Shown: positions 19,177-29,997, numbered from the stretch's first letter. The stretch is 64,000 bases of DNA from an uncultured Sulfitobacter sp. (GCA_947492925.1 CANLOQ010000001.1:434001-498000), one strand, 5' to 3'. A program made the numbers and translations. Notes: a model not told the origin generated them from the letters alone.

Positions 19177-20360
19177 TCCTGCTCCTCGATCCGTTCTTGT
19201 TTGAACGGACCATATTCTGTCAAAATCTCGATCTCTTCGTCTACAGCTTCGCGTTCTGCGCGCAAATAGTCGCCCACCGCACGCCCGAACCCCTCGTCCC
19301 GCATCCAGTGAACGGACCACGTCGCATGCGGCAGGTATCCGCGCGCCAGCTTATGCTCCCCCTGTGCGCCTGCCTCTACCGTGCCAAGACGATGTGCAAT
19401 CGCAAAATCAATCGCCTGATAATAGCACAGTTCGAAATGCAGGCAGGGGTGATGCTCGGTGCAGCCCCAATATCTGCCGTACAACGCATCCGCACCGATA
19501 AAGTTCAACGCCCCCGCCACCCACCGGCCTTCGCGTTCCGCCAGCACCAGCGCCATGTCGTTGCGCAAACTGTCCTGCGCAATATCAAAAAACTGCCGCG
19601 TGAGGTAGGGTGACCCCCATTTGCGCGCGCCTGTGTCCTGATAGAACCGCCAGAAGGCATCCCAATGCTCTGGCTCTATGCCATCACCGGTAAAGGTGTG
19701 GATCGTGCCGCCAAAACCCTGAGCCTGCGCCCGTTCCTTGCGGATGTTCTTGCGCTTGCGGCTGTTAAGACTGGCCAGAAAACCGCCAAAATCGGCATAG
19801 CCGTTGTTGCGCCAGTGAAACTGCTGCGACTTGCGCACCATCAGGCCCATCTCTTCGGCAAACCGCGCCTCGTCCTCGGTACAGAACGTGGCGTGTACTG
19901 ACGACAGCGCGTTCTGGTCGGTGACCTGTACCGCCCCCCGGATCAACGCCTGTCTGCCCAGATCCTCGAAACCCGGGCGGGTCAGAAACCGCCGTCCGGT
20001 GGCCGGCGTATGCGGCACAGCAATCTGAAGTTTCGGATAATACTGCCCGCCCGCCCGTTCCAATGCGTGCGCCCAATTGTGATCAAAGATATATTCGCCC
20101 TGCGAATGCGTCTTGGCATAAAGCGGTGCCACGCCAATTAACTGGTCATCGACATAGGCGGCCAGATGCTGCTGCTGCCATCCGGTGCCCGGCCCCACAC
20201 TGCCGCTTTCCTCCAGCGCTGACAAAAAGCGATAGGTTGTAAACGGATCATTGGGCCGCGCGCCATCCACCGCTTCGGGACAGGCGCAGGCATCCCATTC
20301 GGCCTGACCGATTTCGGCAATATCGCCCATCAGCCTGATTTCAATGTTCTGCGTGTTCAT
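19173..20360 (-). CDS. FemAB-like GNAT protein (DUF482 / peptidogalycan family)
   Basis: 395 aa. It matches the pattern of the PF04339 'peptidoglycan biosynthesis/recognition' family: [62 protein letters not shown] and [24 protein letters not shown]. These proteins have a double GNAT fold and are suspected aminoacyl or acyl transferases; the substrate is not established. First gene of the unit with phhB and the MscS channel (ATGA at 19173-19176). Confidence 0.88.
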   Translation of the reverse strand: MNTQNIEIRLMGDIAEIGQAEWDACACPEAVDGARPNDPFTTYRFLSALEESGSVGPGTGWQQQHLAAYVDDQLIGVAPLYAKTHSQGEYIFDHNWAHALERAGGQYYPKLQIAVPHTPATGRRFLTRPGFEDLGRQALIRGAVQVTDQNALSSVHATFCTEDEARFAEEMGLMVRKSQQFHWRNNGYADFGGFLASLNSRKRKNIRKERAQAQGFGGTIHTFTGDGIEPEHWDAFWRFYQDTGARKWGSPYLTRQFFDIAQDSLRNDMALVLAEREGRWVAGALNFIGADALYGRYWGCTEHHPCLHFELCYYQAIDFAIAHRLGTVEAGAQGEHKLARGYLPHATWSVHWMRDEGFGRAVGDYLRAEREAVDEEIEILTEYGPFKQERIEEQE

Positions 20361-20408
20361 AAATTACCTGCCGTCGCTGCCCCTAAGGTGTGCCGCGCGG
20401 ACGCAGGA

Positions 20409-21170
20409 TCAAGCGGGCGTTGCCGCAAGGTAGTGTTCAAAGGTGATATTATCCGCGATCCGCCGTGCCTGCGCTTCCTGCGCGGCGCTGCGCACGGTCC
20501 AGCAGCAGATCATCGCGCCCTGATCCTTCAATTGGGCCACGCGGGGCCGCGACAGGTCATGAACTTCGTGGCTGATGAAACAGGCACCGACACGGTCAAA
20601 ATCAGGAATATCGCGAAGGCGGTCGCAGACAGCAGCAGGCAGTGGCCAATCGGCAGGATCATAGGCGCTTGTCACAATGCCGCGCGGCACATCCGGGGCC
20701 AGCGTCGCCATCATTGCAACCGCGTGCGGGTTAAAGGACATCAGGGCAAGCGGCCCCTCATACCCCTTGATCGCACCGGCCACCGCATGCTCCAGCGGGC
20801 CCAGATCAGTGCCCATCGCGCCGTCTTGATCTTTCAACTCAATCACCAGCGGCACCTGCCCCGCGACGATATCCAGCACTTCCTCGAGGTCGGGAATGCC
20901 CTCGTCTCCCCCCAGAAGCTGCACCTGCGCAAGTTCGGCCGCGGGGCGCAGGCGCACCGCACCGGTTTTGCCGGTCAACCTTTCAAGCCCGTAGTCGTGA
21001 AACACCATCGCGGTGCCATCCGCGCTCAACTGTACGTCAATCTCAATGCCATAGCCTGCCGCGATGGCGGCCCGGATCGCTGCGCGGCTGTTTTCGGGTC
21101 TGCCGTCTGACACGTCGTGCAACGCCCGATGCGCCAGCGGCCTGTTATAAAACCCGCGCGGCAGCATCAT
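20409..21170 (-). CDS. Glycerophosphodiester phosphodiesterase family protein
   Basis: 253 aa, TIM-barrel GDPD. N-terminal HRALHD with ENSRAAI, then IEIDVQLSADGTAMVFHD supplies the metal-binding Glu/Asp and the catalytic His. No signal peptide, so it is likely cytoplasmic (UgpQ-like), releasing glycerol-3-phosphate from deacylated phospholipids. It overlaps the RidA gene stop by 4 bases. Confidence 0.92.
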   Translation of the reverse strand: MMLPRGFYNRPLAHRALHDVSDGRPENSRAAIRAAIAAGYGIEIDVQLSADGTAMVFHDYGLERLTGKTGAVRLRPAAELAQVQLLGGDEGIPDLEEVLDIVAGQVPLVIELKDQDGAMGTDLGPLEHAVAGAIKGYEGPLALMSFNPHAVAMMATLAPDVPRGIVTSAYDPADWPLPAAVCDRLRDIPDFDRVGACFISHEVHDLSRPRVAQLKDQGAMICCWTVRSAAQEAQARRIADNITFEHYLAATPA

Positions 21171-21625
21171 TTGATCTCGAAAATACCTTCGATCTCGACT
21201 GCAACACCCAAGGGCAGAGAGGCGGCGGAGACAGCGGATCGCGCGTGATAGCCGCGGTCATCCAGTGCCTCTACCAGAAAATCGGAGCAACCGTTGATGA
21301 CCTTGGGCTGATCGGTGAAATCTGCGGTAGAGTTCACAAAACCGGTCAGCTTGACCACCCGCACCAACCGCTCAATATCGCCATTGCATGCCGCCTTCAC
21401 CTGCGCCAACAGGCTGATCGCACAGTGTTTTGCCGCTGCGGCCCCCGCTTCCACATCCAGATCATCGCCCAGCTTTCCGGTGATCAGCCCGTCCGGCCCG
21501 CTGGAAATCTGGCCCGACACATAAAGCGTGTTGCCGGTCTGCACAAACGGCACATAGTTGGCCGCCGGTGCTGGCGCGTCCGGCAGGGTGATGCCCATGT
21601 CTGACAACCGATCTGAGATGCTCAT
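21167..21625 (-). CDS. RidA-family (YjgF/YER057c) protein
   Basis: 152 aa from the ATG at 21625, chosen for AAAGGA 9-14 bases upstream. RidA fold: PAANYVPFVQTGNTLYVSGQ and the C-terminal ARSAVSAASLPLGVAVEIEG. Its arrangement is that of the larger (about 150 aa) RidA subgroup. Archetypal RidA hydrolyses reactive enamines; whether this branch does is uncertain. The Arg in RSAVSAASL is the candidate active residue. Co-transcribed with the GDPD gene. Confidence 0.9.
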   Translation of the reverse strand: MSISDRLSDMGITLPDAPAPAANYVPFVQTGNTLYVSGQISSGPDGLITGKLGDDLDVEAGAAAAKHCAISLLAQVKAACNGDIERLVRVVKLTGFVNSTADFTDQPKVINGCSDFLVEALDDRGYHARSAVSAASLPLGVAVEIEGIFEIK

Positions 21626-21697
21626 GGCGTTCCGTCCTTTGTGCAAAATTTCTTTGCGGCTGTTTACCGGTCTTGATCCGCCACGGAAAGACCCCCT

Positions 21698-23008
21698 TCA
21701 CCCTTCACGCATCGCATGGGCAAAATAATCAACGAAGGGTCGGGTCAGAAACTCAAGCGGGGAATGCGCCCCGGTCTGAATAAAAACTTCGACCGGCATC
21801 CCGGGCAGCAGCACAGCGCCCGGCGGCAATTGCTCAAGCGCGCCCTCGTCCGGTTTGACGGTCACCACGTAATGCCGTGTGCCGCGCCGCTCATCGGTGA
21901 TGGCATCGGGTGAAATGCGGGTGACATGCCCGGCGACCTCGGGCGCGATGCGGTGGTCCAGCACGGCCAGGCGCAACACAACCGCCTGTCCGGGGCGTAC
22001 CGCGTCAATGTCGCTGGGCTGCACTTCGGTTGTGATCAGCCGGTCAGGGTCCTGCGGGACAATCTGCATCAACGGTTCCGCCGCGCGCAGCACCTCATGC
22101 GGGGCGCTGACCCGCATCCGGTGAACGATGCCGCCCGTGGGCGCGCGCAACTCTGCCGCCGCGACCTCGGCCTGCAAGGCGGTCACCTCGCTGCGGTATT
22201 TGCGGATCTGCTCATCCAGCTCACGCGCCTGAATCAGCGCGCGTTCACGGCGCGCCGCCTGACGCTCCGCCAGTTCCGTCTCCGTCGCCGCCATTCGCTC
22301 TGTAGCCTCGGCGCGTCGTGATACCAACACCGCAAGCTCCCCCTCCAGGCGCGATGCTTCCCGTTCGGTCTCAAGCGCGGCTACGGCAGGAAGCAACCCA
22401 CGCGAGAGAAGCGCCCGTTGTTTTTCCAGCAGCGTCGCGACCAGCGCATGCTGGCGGCCCAGCGCCACCCGCTGCGCGGCAATCCCGTCAAGCTGGGCGG
22501 CGATCTGGCGGCGCGCCTGACGGGCCTTGCGGATCTGTTCGCGCACAGTGTCCCGGTTCGCAGCAAACAGACTGCGCTGCCCCTCAAGCACGGCAGTCAG
22601 CGACGGATCCTCCTGTTCCCTGCCCAGCACCTCCGGGGCAAAGACAACCTCGGTGGCATCCGTATACTCCGCCCGCAAACGATCCTGACGCGCCGCCAGA
22701 TCAAACAATTGCCCGCGCGCAAAGACCAGCGCCGTGCGTTGTCGTTGCGTGTCCAGCCGCGCCAGCACGTCACCTGCGGTGACCCGGTCCCCTTCGGCCA
22801 CCAGCACATCCGCAATGCGTCCGCCCACCGGGTGCTGTACCTCCAGTGAGGTCTGGCCCGGCTGCACCCGGCCATTGGCAATAATCGCACCCGACAGTCT
22901 GGCCTGCGTTGCCCAGACACCAAATCCCAGCATCAGCACCAAAATTGCCAGCACACCGCTCAGGACATAGCGGCCCACCGACGGTCCGGGTGCGGCCCCG
23001 CTGGTCAT
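21698..23008 (-). CDS. Type I secretion membrane-fusion protein (HlyD family)
   Basis: 436 aa. One N-terminal membrane helix (about 13-32), a biotinyl-lipoyl-like segment split round a long coiled coil (about 90-290), and the C-terminal HlyD signature region (GMPVEVFIQTGAHSPLEFLTRPF). It would connect the ABC exporter with an outer-membrane TolC channel. The ATG overlaps the ABC gene stop (ATGA at 23005-23008). No tolC or RTX/protease substrate gene is in the window. Confidence 0.93.
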   Translation of the reverse strand: MTSGAAPGPSVGRYVLSGVLAILVLMLGFGVWATQARLSGAIIANGRVQPGQTSLEVQHPVGGRIADVLVAEGDRVTAGDVLARLDTQRQRTALVFARGQLFDLAARQDRLRAEYTDATEVVFAPEVLGREQEDPSLTAVLEGQRSLFAANRDTVREQIRKARQARRQIAAQLDGIAAQRVALGRQHALVATLLEKQRALLSRGLLPAVAALETEREASRLEGELAVLVSRRAEATERMAATETELAERQAARRERALIQARELDEQIRKYRSEVTALQAEVAAAELRAPTGGIVHRMRVSAPHEVLRAAEPLMQIVPQDPDRLITTEVQPSDIDAVRPGQAVVLRLAVLDHRIAPEVAGHVTRISPDAITDERRGTRHYVVTVKPDEGALEQLPPGAVLLPGMPVEVFIQTGAHSPLEFLTRPFVDYFAHAMREG

Positions 23009-24741
23009 CGCATGCCTCCGGCGCGGGCAGGGGCCTTATCAAGGGTACGGGCGTTCTTGACCATGCCCGCCATCACCTCCTGCTTGGGGCCAAACGCAAC
23101 GCGGCTGCCCGCATCCAGCACCAGCAACATTTCGCATTCCGCAATCGCCGCCGGGCGATGCGCCATGATCAGCACCGACCGCCCGCGCGCTTTGATATGG
23201 CGGATCGCGGTGTTCAGCGCATCGGACCCTTCGTTGTCGAGGTTGGAATTGGGTTCATCCAGCACCACAAGCGCCGGATCACCGTAGAGCGCGCGCGCCA
23301 GTCCGATACGCTGAAGCTGCCCTCCGGACAGGCGCATCTGACCCGCACGGATTGGCGTGTCATAGCCGTCCGGCAGGGCAAGAATCATTTCATGCGCGCC
23401 GGCCATCGCGGCGGCCTCGACCACCCGCTCATCATCGGGATGCTGGATCAGGCGGGCAATATTCTGTGCGATCGTTCCGTCAAACAGGAACACGCGCTGG
23501 GGCAGATAGCCGATGTGCTGGCCCAAAACTTCGGGATCGTATTGATCAAGCGCGGCACCGCCCAGACGCACAGAGCCACCTGCGGGCGGCCAGACGCCCA
23601 CCAATGCCCGTGCCAGGGACGATTTGCCCGATCCCGACGGCCCGATCACCCCAACCGCCTGCCCCGCAGCGACAGTGAACCCCACCGCCTTCAGCGTTGC
23701 AATCCGTTCGGCGGGCGGCACCACGGTAAGGCCCTGCACCACCAGCCGGGCGTCCGGCGCAGGCAGTTCCGTGCGCGGCGATGCCGGTTGCACTTCTCCC
23801 AGCAAGGCAGCCAGCCTTGCCCAGCTTTGCGCCGCCTGTTGCGCCATCGGCCACTGATTCAGCATCGCCTCTACCGGGGCCAGCGCACGGCCCAGCAGAA
23901 CCGATCCCGCGATCATGCCACCCGGCGTCATCTGTCCACCCAGCACCAGCCATGCCCCCACACCCAGCATGGCCGACTGCAACAGTAACCGCGCGGTCTT
24001 GCCCACGGTGGAAAAGCCAGTCCCGGTATTGCTGGCCGTGACATCCGCCGCCAGTGCCGCCTGCCGCGCGGCGTTCCAGCGGGCAAAGGCCGCCTGTCTC
24101 ATGCCAAGCGCACGCACCGTCTCGGCTTCGTTGCGCAGCTGATCTGCCGTGCTCGTCGCTGTCAGTGCATGCAGCTGTGCGGCGTTCTGGCTGCTGTGGG
24201 TCAAAAGTTGGTTGCCCAGCGTCAACATCACCAGCGCACCCGCCCCGCCCAGCGCCATCAGCCCCAAAATCGGATGGAAGACAAAAATTACCGCAAAGAA
24301 AACCGGAGTCCAGGGCAGATCAAACATCGCCGTCACCAACGGCCCGCCAATCAACCGCCGCACGGTTTCAAGATCATTCAGCCCGCTGGCCGTCCCCGCA
24401 TCGGGCAGCACCGCTGATTTGCGCATCACCGCGTCAAACACACGCGGCTCAAGCGTCTGGGTGAACCGCATCGCAACACCCGCCATGATCCTGCTGCGCA
24501 CAAAATCCAACACCACCATCACGCCGTACAAAAAAACCAGCAGCACCGACAGCGCCACCAGTGTCTGCACCGAGCCGGAGGCCAGAACCCTGTCATAGAC
24601 CTGCAGCATGTACATAGGGCCCGCCAGGATCAGCAGGTTTGCAAACAGGCTGAACACCCCGACAATCCAGAACAGGGCACGATTCTGCCTGCGCACATGG
24701 CGCAGTTCCTGCAATCCGCGTTTGATCTTGTCCGCTGGCAT
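23005..24741 (-). CDS. Type I secretion ABC exporter, PrtD/HasD type
   Basis: 578 aa from the ATG at 24741, which matches the family start. Six-helix membrane domain (about 20-290) and nucleotide-binding domain with Walker A GPSGSGKS (367-374), signature LSGGQ (471-475), Walker B LVVLDEP (491-497) and H-loop His528. There is no N-terminal C39 peptidase domain, so the substrate is expected to carry a C-terminal uncleaved signal (RTX-like). Operon with the HlyD gene. Confidence 0.93.
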   Translation of the reverse strand: MPADKIKRGLQELRHVRRQNRALFWIVGVFSLFANLLILAGPMYMLQVYDRVLASGSVQTLVALSVLLVFLYGVMVVLDFVRSRIMAGVAMRFTQTLEPRVFDAVMRKSAVLPDAGTASGLNDLETVRRLIGGPLVTAMFDLPWTPVFFAVIFVFHPILGLMALGGAGALVMLTLGNQLLTHSSQNAAQLHALTATSTADQLRNEAETVRALGMRQAAFARWNAARQAALAADVTASNTGTGFSTVGKTARLLLQSAMLGVGAWLVLGGQMTPGGMIAGSVLLGRALAPVEAMLNQWPMAQQAAQSWARLAALLGEVQPASPRTELPAPDARLVVQGLTVVPPAERIATLKAVGFTVAAGQAVGVIGPSGSGKSSLARALVGVWPPAGGSVRLGGAALDQYDPEVLGQHIGYLPQRVFLFDGTIAQNIARLIQHPDDERVVEAAAMAGAHEMILALPDGYDTPIRAGQMRLSGGQLQRIGLARALYGDPALVVLDEPNSNLDNEGSDALNTAIRHIKARGRSVLIMAHRPAAIAECEMLLVLDAGSRVAFGPKQEVMAGMVKNARTLDKAPARAGGMR

Positions 24742-24844
24742 GGCCCACCTTCCGTCACGGGATCCGGCAGAACATACGCACAAGCATATCTGCCGCCGGA
24801 ACCCGCCATAAAGCAGGTCTTGTTTAAGATTGCCTTGCCAAGGC

Positions 24845-25681
24845 TCAGATCCAGCGCACCGTGCCACTGACCCGGACGGACGCCCCCGGCGTGCCCGTCA
24901 CCTCGACCCGAAGCGCCGAAGGCATGCCCATAACCTCGCCTTGCCGGATCACAAAATCACCACCCTTGCCCAATCCGTCCCAATCCAGATCGACCAGCGC
25001 GCCACCCAATGCCGCCGCCGCCGCACCGGTTGCCGGGTCCTCGACCACCCCGCCACTGGCGAATGCATTGCGGGATACGAACCGGCGCGGGCCGGTGACG
25101 TGCAGCAGGCTGACCGTCACCAGATCATGCGCCGCCATCAGATCACGCATCGGTTCAAACGGATAGGACATTGCCGCAAGGTTCGCGCGTTCTTTCAGTG
25201 CAAGAATGCCATGATGGACACCGGCAAAGGCCAGCGTCGGCGGCAGCGCCCGATCAAGATCACCCTGCGCCAGCCCAAACAGGTCCAGTAGGTCCGCACA
25301 AAAGTCAGGCGCCATCGCGCGTGACCATGTCGCCGGTGATTGCAAGGTGGCCTGCCACTGACCGTCTGCCTCATCCGCCTCGACGCTGATCGGGCCGTCG
25401 CGCAGGAACAGATCAAACCGTCCCGCCCCGTTTTGCGCGCCCAGCACGGCACCCAGCGCGATTGTGGCATGCCCGCAAAACGCAACCTCGCCCACAGGGG
25501 CATAATAACGAACGGTCCAGCCACTCTGCGCCGGGCAGGCAAAAGCGGTTTCAGAATAGCCCAGATCGGCTGCGATCTTTTGCATCTGGTCTGGGTCAGG
25601 AAGCGCGTCGGCAATGACCACGCCTGCGGGGTTGCCGCCATGATCCCCTTGGGAAAATGATGAAACCCGGATCGGTATCAT
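24845..25681 (-). CDS. PhzF-family isomerase/epimerase
   Basis: 278 aa. Diaminopimelate-epimerase-like double fold with NPAG (17-20), the active Glu44 in YSETAF, CGHATIALG and the C-terminal DPATGAAAAALGG. The family includes PhzF (phenazine synthesis), but most members are uncharacterised. No phenazine genes are present, so no phenazine role is claimed. It stands alone. Confidence 0.92.
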   Translation of the reverse strand: MIPIRVSSFSQGDHGGNPAGVVIADALPDPDQMQKIAADLGYSETAFACPAQSGWTVRYYAPVGEVAFCGHATIALGAVLGAQNGAGRFDLFLRDGPISVEADEADGQWQATLQSPATWSRAMAPDFCADLLDLFGLAQGDLDRALPPTLAFAGVHHGILALKERANLAAMSYPFEPMRDLMAAHDLVTVSLLHVTGPRRFVSRNAFASGGVVEDPATGAAAAALGGALVDLDWDGLGKGGDFVIRQGEVMGMPSALRVEVTGTPGASVRVSGTVRWI

Positions 25682-25780
25682 GCTGTGCCTCCTGCCTTTG
25701 TTCTTTGCAGAATGGCACGGGCAACGGACAGCACATAATGAAACCTTGTAAGCCCCGCGATCACCGGTCGGAATATGATG

Positions 25781-28000
25781 TTATCTGTCACCACCCTGCG
25801 GTGACGGTGCCGAACTGCCATCGCCGGACGATCCAAAAATATCGCGCAGCACCTGATCAATGATAGATCCCTGTGGCTGCGGCGCCGGTGCCGGCGTCGA
25901 CGTGGTGGTGCTAGTGTCGCCCAAACCGCTGACACCTGACGGAGCCTGCATCGGCAACGGTTTGACCGGCAGGCCATCGTGCACACGGCTCATGGTTTCG
26001 CGCCAGATGTCGGTGGGCAGACCCCCGCCGGTCACGCCGCGCAATGGCGTGTTGTCATCATAGCCCATCCAGACACCGGCAACATAATCCGCGGAAAATC
26101 CGATGAACCACGCATCCTTGGCCGCAGATGTCGTCCCGGTCTTGCCCGCCAGTTCCCGCCCGCCGAACTGCCCGCGCTTGCCAGTCCCCGAAGAGATGAC
26201 CTTTTCCATCATATAAACCAGCTGCCGTGCGGCATCTTCCTGTATCACCCGCTCTCCGATACCACCGCCGCTGCCCATCAGCGGCTCATCGTCCCCCAGC
26301 AGCGTCAATTCAACAAGGCCATAGGGCGTTACAGACGATCCGCCGTTCAGGATACCGGCATAGGCTCCCGTCATCTCGATCAGCGTGCTTTCAGAGGCCC
26401 CCAGCGCCAGTGCCGGTCCGGCGGCCAGATCACTTTGGATGCCAAACTGCGCGGCAACCTGACTGACCAGTTCACGGCCCACACTTTCGGAGATCTTGAC
26501 CGCCGGGATGTTCAGCGATTCCATCAGTGACTGGGTCAGCGTCACCTGCCCCTTGAATGTCTCGGTGTAGTTCTTCGGGCACCACTGACCCGAACCGGGA
26601 ATGTTCAGACAATACGGAGAATCGTCAATCAGATCATTGGGCGAATAACCCAGATCAAGCGCCGCCGCATATACGAAAGGCTTGAACGCCGATCCTGTCT
26701 GGCGCAGCGCCTGCGTGGCGCGGTTAAAGGCACCGGCAACCTTGGTCTTGCGCCCGCCCACCATTGCCCGCACAGCCCCGTCGGCGGACATCACAACAAT
26801 CGCTGCCTGCGCTTTTGATCCTTCGCGCACCTTGTTGTCGAACACCCATCTCAGGCCCTCTTCGGCGGCGCGCTGCATCCGCTGGTCCAGCGTGGTCTTG
26901 ATCCGCACGTCCTCGGTGGTGTTGCGGGTAAAAAACTCCGGTCCGGTCGACATCACCCAATCGGCAAAATAGCCACCCGCACGCGCTTCTGCCGCCTGTG
27001 ACAGCACCGCCGGGTTGGCCTGTGCGGCCTGTGCCTCGCGGGCGCTCAGATATCCCTGCTCCTGCATCAGGCGGATCACGGTCGCCGCGCGGTTCTGCGA
27101 CCGGTCCAGATTGTTGGTCGGTGACAAAGTGGTGGGCGCCGTCAGAAGACCCGCCAGCATCGCACCCTCGGCAGGACCAACGGCAGCGGCGGGTTTGCCG
27201 AAAAATCGCTGCGCTGCAGCTTCCGCACCAAAGGCACCGCCACCCATGTAGGCACGGTTAAGATAGATCGACAGAATATCATCCTTGGAATACTTCGCCT
27301 CCATCGCCATCGAAAACAACGCTTCCTTGGCCTTGCGCTGAATCGACGTGCGGCGGCAGTTCGCCTCGTATTCCTTTTCGGTAATCCCCGCGCTGGGGTC
27401 ATAGGGTTCGCCCAAACAGATCAGCTTGGCCACCTGCTGTGTGATGGTTGAACCGCCATGCCCTGACAGCGGGCCGCGCCCCTCGCTCAGGTTGATGCGC
27501 ACCGCCGATGCAATGCCGCGCGGGCTGATACCGAAATGACGATAGAACCGCTTGTCTTCGGTTGCGATCACCGCATTCTTCAGGTGCGGCGATACGGAAT
27601 CTGCGGTTACGACACCGCCAAATTGATCACCGCGCCAGGCAAAGACCTCTCCGTTGCGATCCAAAAGCGTGACCGACCCTTTGGCGCGCCCGTCCAGCAA
27701 CGCCTCAAGCGGCGGCAACGTCGTATAGAGATAGCCAACAGCCAAAGCCAGCACCAGCACGACAACTGCGGTGATCCGCCATGTGATCTTCCAGATCAGG
27801 CGCAGGATCCAGCCAAAGACCCTACCCAGAAAGCCTGTAACGCCTCCCCGCCGGGGCCGCTTGGCCGCCGGTGTTTTGCGGCGCGGCGCACCTGCCGTTT
27901 TGGCTGGCTTTTTCGCAGGTTTCTTGGCTGCGGGCTTGGGTTTGCCCGAATATCGCTTGTCGGCGACCAAAGGCCGCCTGCGCTTAGGTGAATCACTCAT
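25781..28000 (-). CDS. Class A penicillin-binding protein (glycosyltransferase/transpeptidase)
   Basis: 739 aa. A Lys/Pro/Ala-rich basic cytoplasmic tail (1-60) leads to one membrane helix (about 72-93). The GT51 domain has catalytic Glu148 (ATEDKRFYRHFG) and GGSTITQQ (182-189). The transpeptidase domain has Ser437 in SAFK, SLN (495-497) and KTGT (620-623). The C-terminus is a low-complexity Ser/Thr/Pro/Gly tail. It polymerises and crosslinks peptidoglycan. The family resembles PBP1A/PbpC-type enzymes; exact subtype not settled. Divergent from glnK. Confidence 0.94.
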   Translation of the reverse strand: MSDSPKRRRPLVADKRYSGKPKPAAKKPAKKPAKTAGAPRRKTPAAKRPRRGGVTGFLGRVFGWILRLIWKITWRITAVVVLVLALAVGYLYTTLPPLEALLDGRAKGSVTLLDRNGEVFAWRGDQFGGVVTADSVSPHLKNAVIATEDKRFYRHFGISPRGIASAVRINLSEGRGPLSGHGGSTITQQVAKLICLGEPYDPSAGITEKEYEANCRRTSIQRKAKEALFSMAMEAKYSKDDILSIYLNRAYMGGGAFGAEAAAQRFFGKPAAAVGPAEGAMLAGLLTAPTTLSPTNNLDRSQNRAATVIRLMQEQGYLSAREAQAAQANPAVLSQAAEARAGGYFADWVMSTGPEFFTRNTTEDVRIKTTLDQRMQRAAEEGLRWVFDNKVREGSKAQAAIVVMSADGAVRAMVGGRKTKVAGAFNRATQALRQTGSAFKPFVYAAALDLGYSPNDLIDDSPYCLNIPGSGQWCPKNYTETFKGQVTLTQSLMESLNIPAVKISESVGRELVSQVAAQFGIQSDLAAGPALALGASESTLIEMTGAYAGILNGGSSVTPYGLVELTLLGDDEPLMGSGGGIGERVIQEDAARQLVYMMEKVISSGTGKRGQFGGRELAGKTGTTSAAKDAWFIGFSADYVAGVWMGYDDNTPLRGVTGGGLPTDIWRETMSRVHDGLPVKPLPMQAPSGVSGLGDTSTTTSTPAPAPQPQGSIIDQVLRDIFGSSGDGSSAPSPQGGDR

Positions 28001-28590
<590 letters not shown>

Positions 28591-28618
28591 GCAAAAGTTT
28601 TACGAGGGAAATGAACAC

Positions 28619-29941
28619 ATGACACGAACACATAAACTCCTTTTGACAGCGGGCGCCGTGGTCCTGCCGTCTGCCGCGCTGGCACAGGATGCCGCCGCGG
28701 TCACCGCCGAAATGGTCTGGATCATGAACACGCTGCTGTTTTTGATCGGTGGCTTTCTGGTCTTTTTCATGGCTGCAGGGTTCTGCATGCTCGAAGGCGG
28801 TCTGGTCCGCTCCAAGAATGTGACCATGCAAATGACCAAGAACGTCGCCCTGTTCTCGCTGGCGACCATCGCCTACTGGGCTTTTGGCTATAACCTGATG
28901 TACCCGCTGGGCAACTGGTCCGCCGAAGGGGTGCTGTCAGGCGTCTTTGGTCCCGGCGTGCTTGAAGCCGTGGGCATTGATCTGGCAGGTGCGGACGACG
29001 GCGAATATGCCTCGACCGGGTCCGACTTTTTCTTCCAGTTGATGTTCTGTGCGGCGACTGCCTCGATCGTGTCCGGCGCACTGGCGGAACGGATCAAGCT
29101 GTGGCCCTTCCTGATCTTCGTTATCATCCTGACCGGCATCATCTATCCCATTCAGGCTTCCTGGAAATGGGGCGGCGGTTTTCTGGACGAAATGGGCTTC
29201 CTTGATTTCGCGGGCTCTACCGTCGTCCATTCCGTCGGTGGCTGGGCAGCGCTGACAGGTGCCATCATCCTCGGGCCACGCATCGGCAAGTACAAGGATG
29301 GCCGCGTCAACCCGATGCCCGGTTCCAACCTCGCGCTGGCGACACTGGGTATGTTCATCCTGTGGCTCGGCTGGTTCGGCTTCAACGGCGGCTCGCAGCT
29401 CGCGATGGGTTCTGTCGGGGATATCGCTGACGTGTCCCGCATCTTTGCCAACACCAACGCTGCCGCTGCCGGTGGTGCCGTCGTGGCGCTGATCCTGACG
29501 CAGATCCTCTACAAGAAGCCTGACCTGACGATGATCCTGAACGGCGCGCTTGCCGGTCTGGTTTCCATCACAGCCGAGCCTCTGACGCCAAGCCTTGGCA
29601 TGGCAACGCTGATCGGTGGTATCGGTGGTGTGATCGTGGTCTTCGCTGTCCCAATGCTGGACAAGTTCAAGATCGACGATGTGGTCGGTGCAATCCCGGT
29701 TCACCTGCTGGCGGGCATCTGGGGTACGATTGCCGTGGTCCTGACAAACCCCGATGCAAACCTTGGCACACAGCTTTACTCAATCCTTGTGGTGGGTATC
29801 TTCACCGTGGTCGCATCCGGCGTGGTCTGGTTTATCCTCAAGGCGACGCTTGGCATCCGTGTCAGCGAAGAAGCCGAGATCAGCGGTCTGGACACAACCG
29901 AACTCGGCATGGAAGCCTATCCAGAGTTCTCCAAGGGCTAA
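28619..29941 (+). CDS. amtB: Ammonium transporter
   Basis: 440 aa from the ATG at 28619 with GAGGGA 9-14 bases upstream. N-terminal signal-like segment ending ALAQ, then about eleven membrane helices. Amt signatures are AGFCMLEGGLVRSKN and DFAGSTVVHSVGGWAAL, the latter holding the first pore His. It conducts ammonium/ammonia and is blocked by deuridylylated GlnK. Same transcript as glnK, closed by a strong terminator. Confidence 0.96.
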   Translation: MTRTHKLLLTAGAVVLPSAALAQDAAAVTAEMVWIMNTLLFLIGGFLVFFMAAGFCMLEGGLVRSKNVTMQMTKNVALFSLATIAYWAFGYNLMYPLGNWSAEGVLSGVFGPGVLEAVGIDLAGADDGEYASTGSDFFFQLMFCAATASIVSGALAERIKLWPFLIFVIILTGIIYPIQASWKWGGGFLDEMGFLDFAGSTVVHSVGGWAALTGAIILGPRIGKYKDGRVNPMPGSNLALATLGMFILWLGWFGFNGGSQLAMGSVGDIADVSRIFANTNAAAAGGAVVALILTQILYKKPDLTMILNGALAGLVSITAEPLTPSLGMATLIGGIGGVIVVFAVPMLDKFKIDDVVGAIPVHLLAGIWGTIAVVLTNPDANLGTQLYSILVVGIFTVVASGVVWFILKATLGIRVSEEAEISGLDTTELGMEAYPEFSKG

Positions 29942-29967
29942 GGTCAAAGACATCCCAAAAAAACCAG

Positions 29968-29997
29968 AAAGCCCGGGCCATTCGGTCCGGGCTTTTT
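29968..29997 (+). terminator. Rho-independent terminator of glnK-amtB
   Basis: Stem AAAGCCCGG / CCGGGCTTT (29968-29976 and 29987-29995), extended by further pairing inside, followed by a run of five T ending at 29997. It starts 26 bases after the amtB stop. Confidence 0.9.

Noticed and set aside
23005-24867. Longer start of the ABC exporter at 24867
   Set aside because: The extra 42 residues are Cys/Arg-rich and unlike the family; the ATG at 24741 gives the standard beginning.
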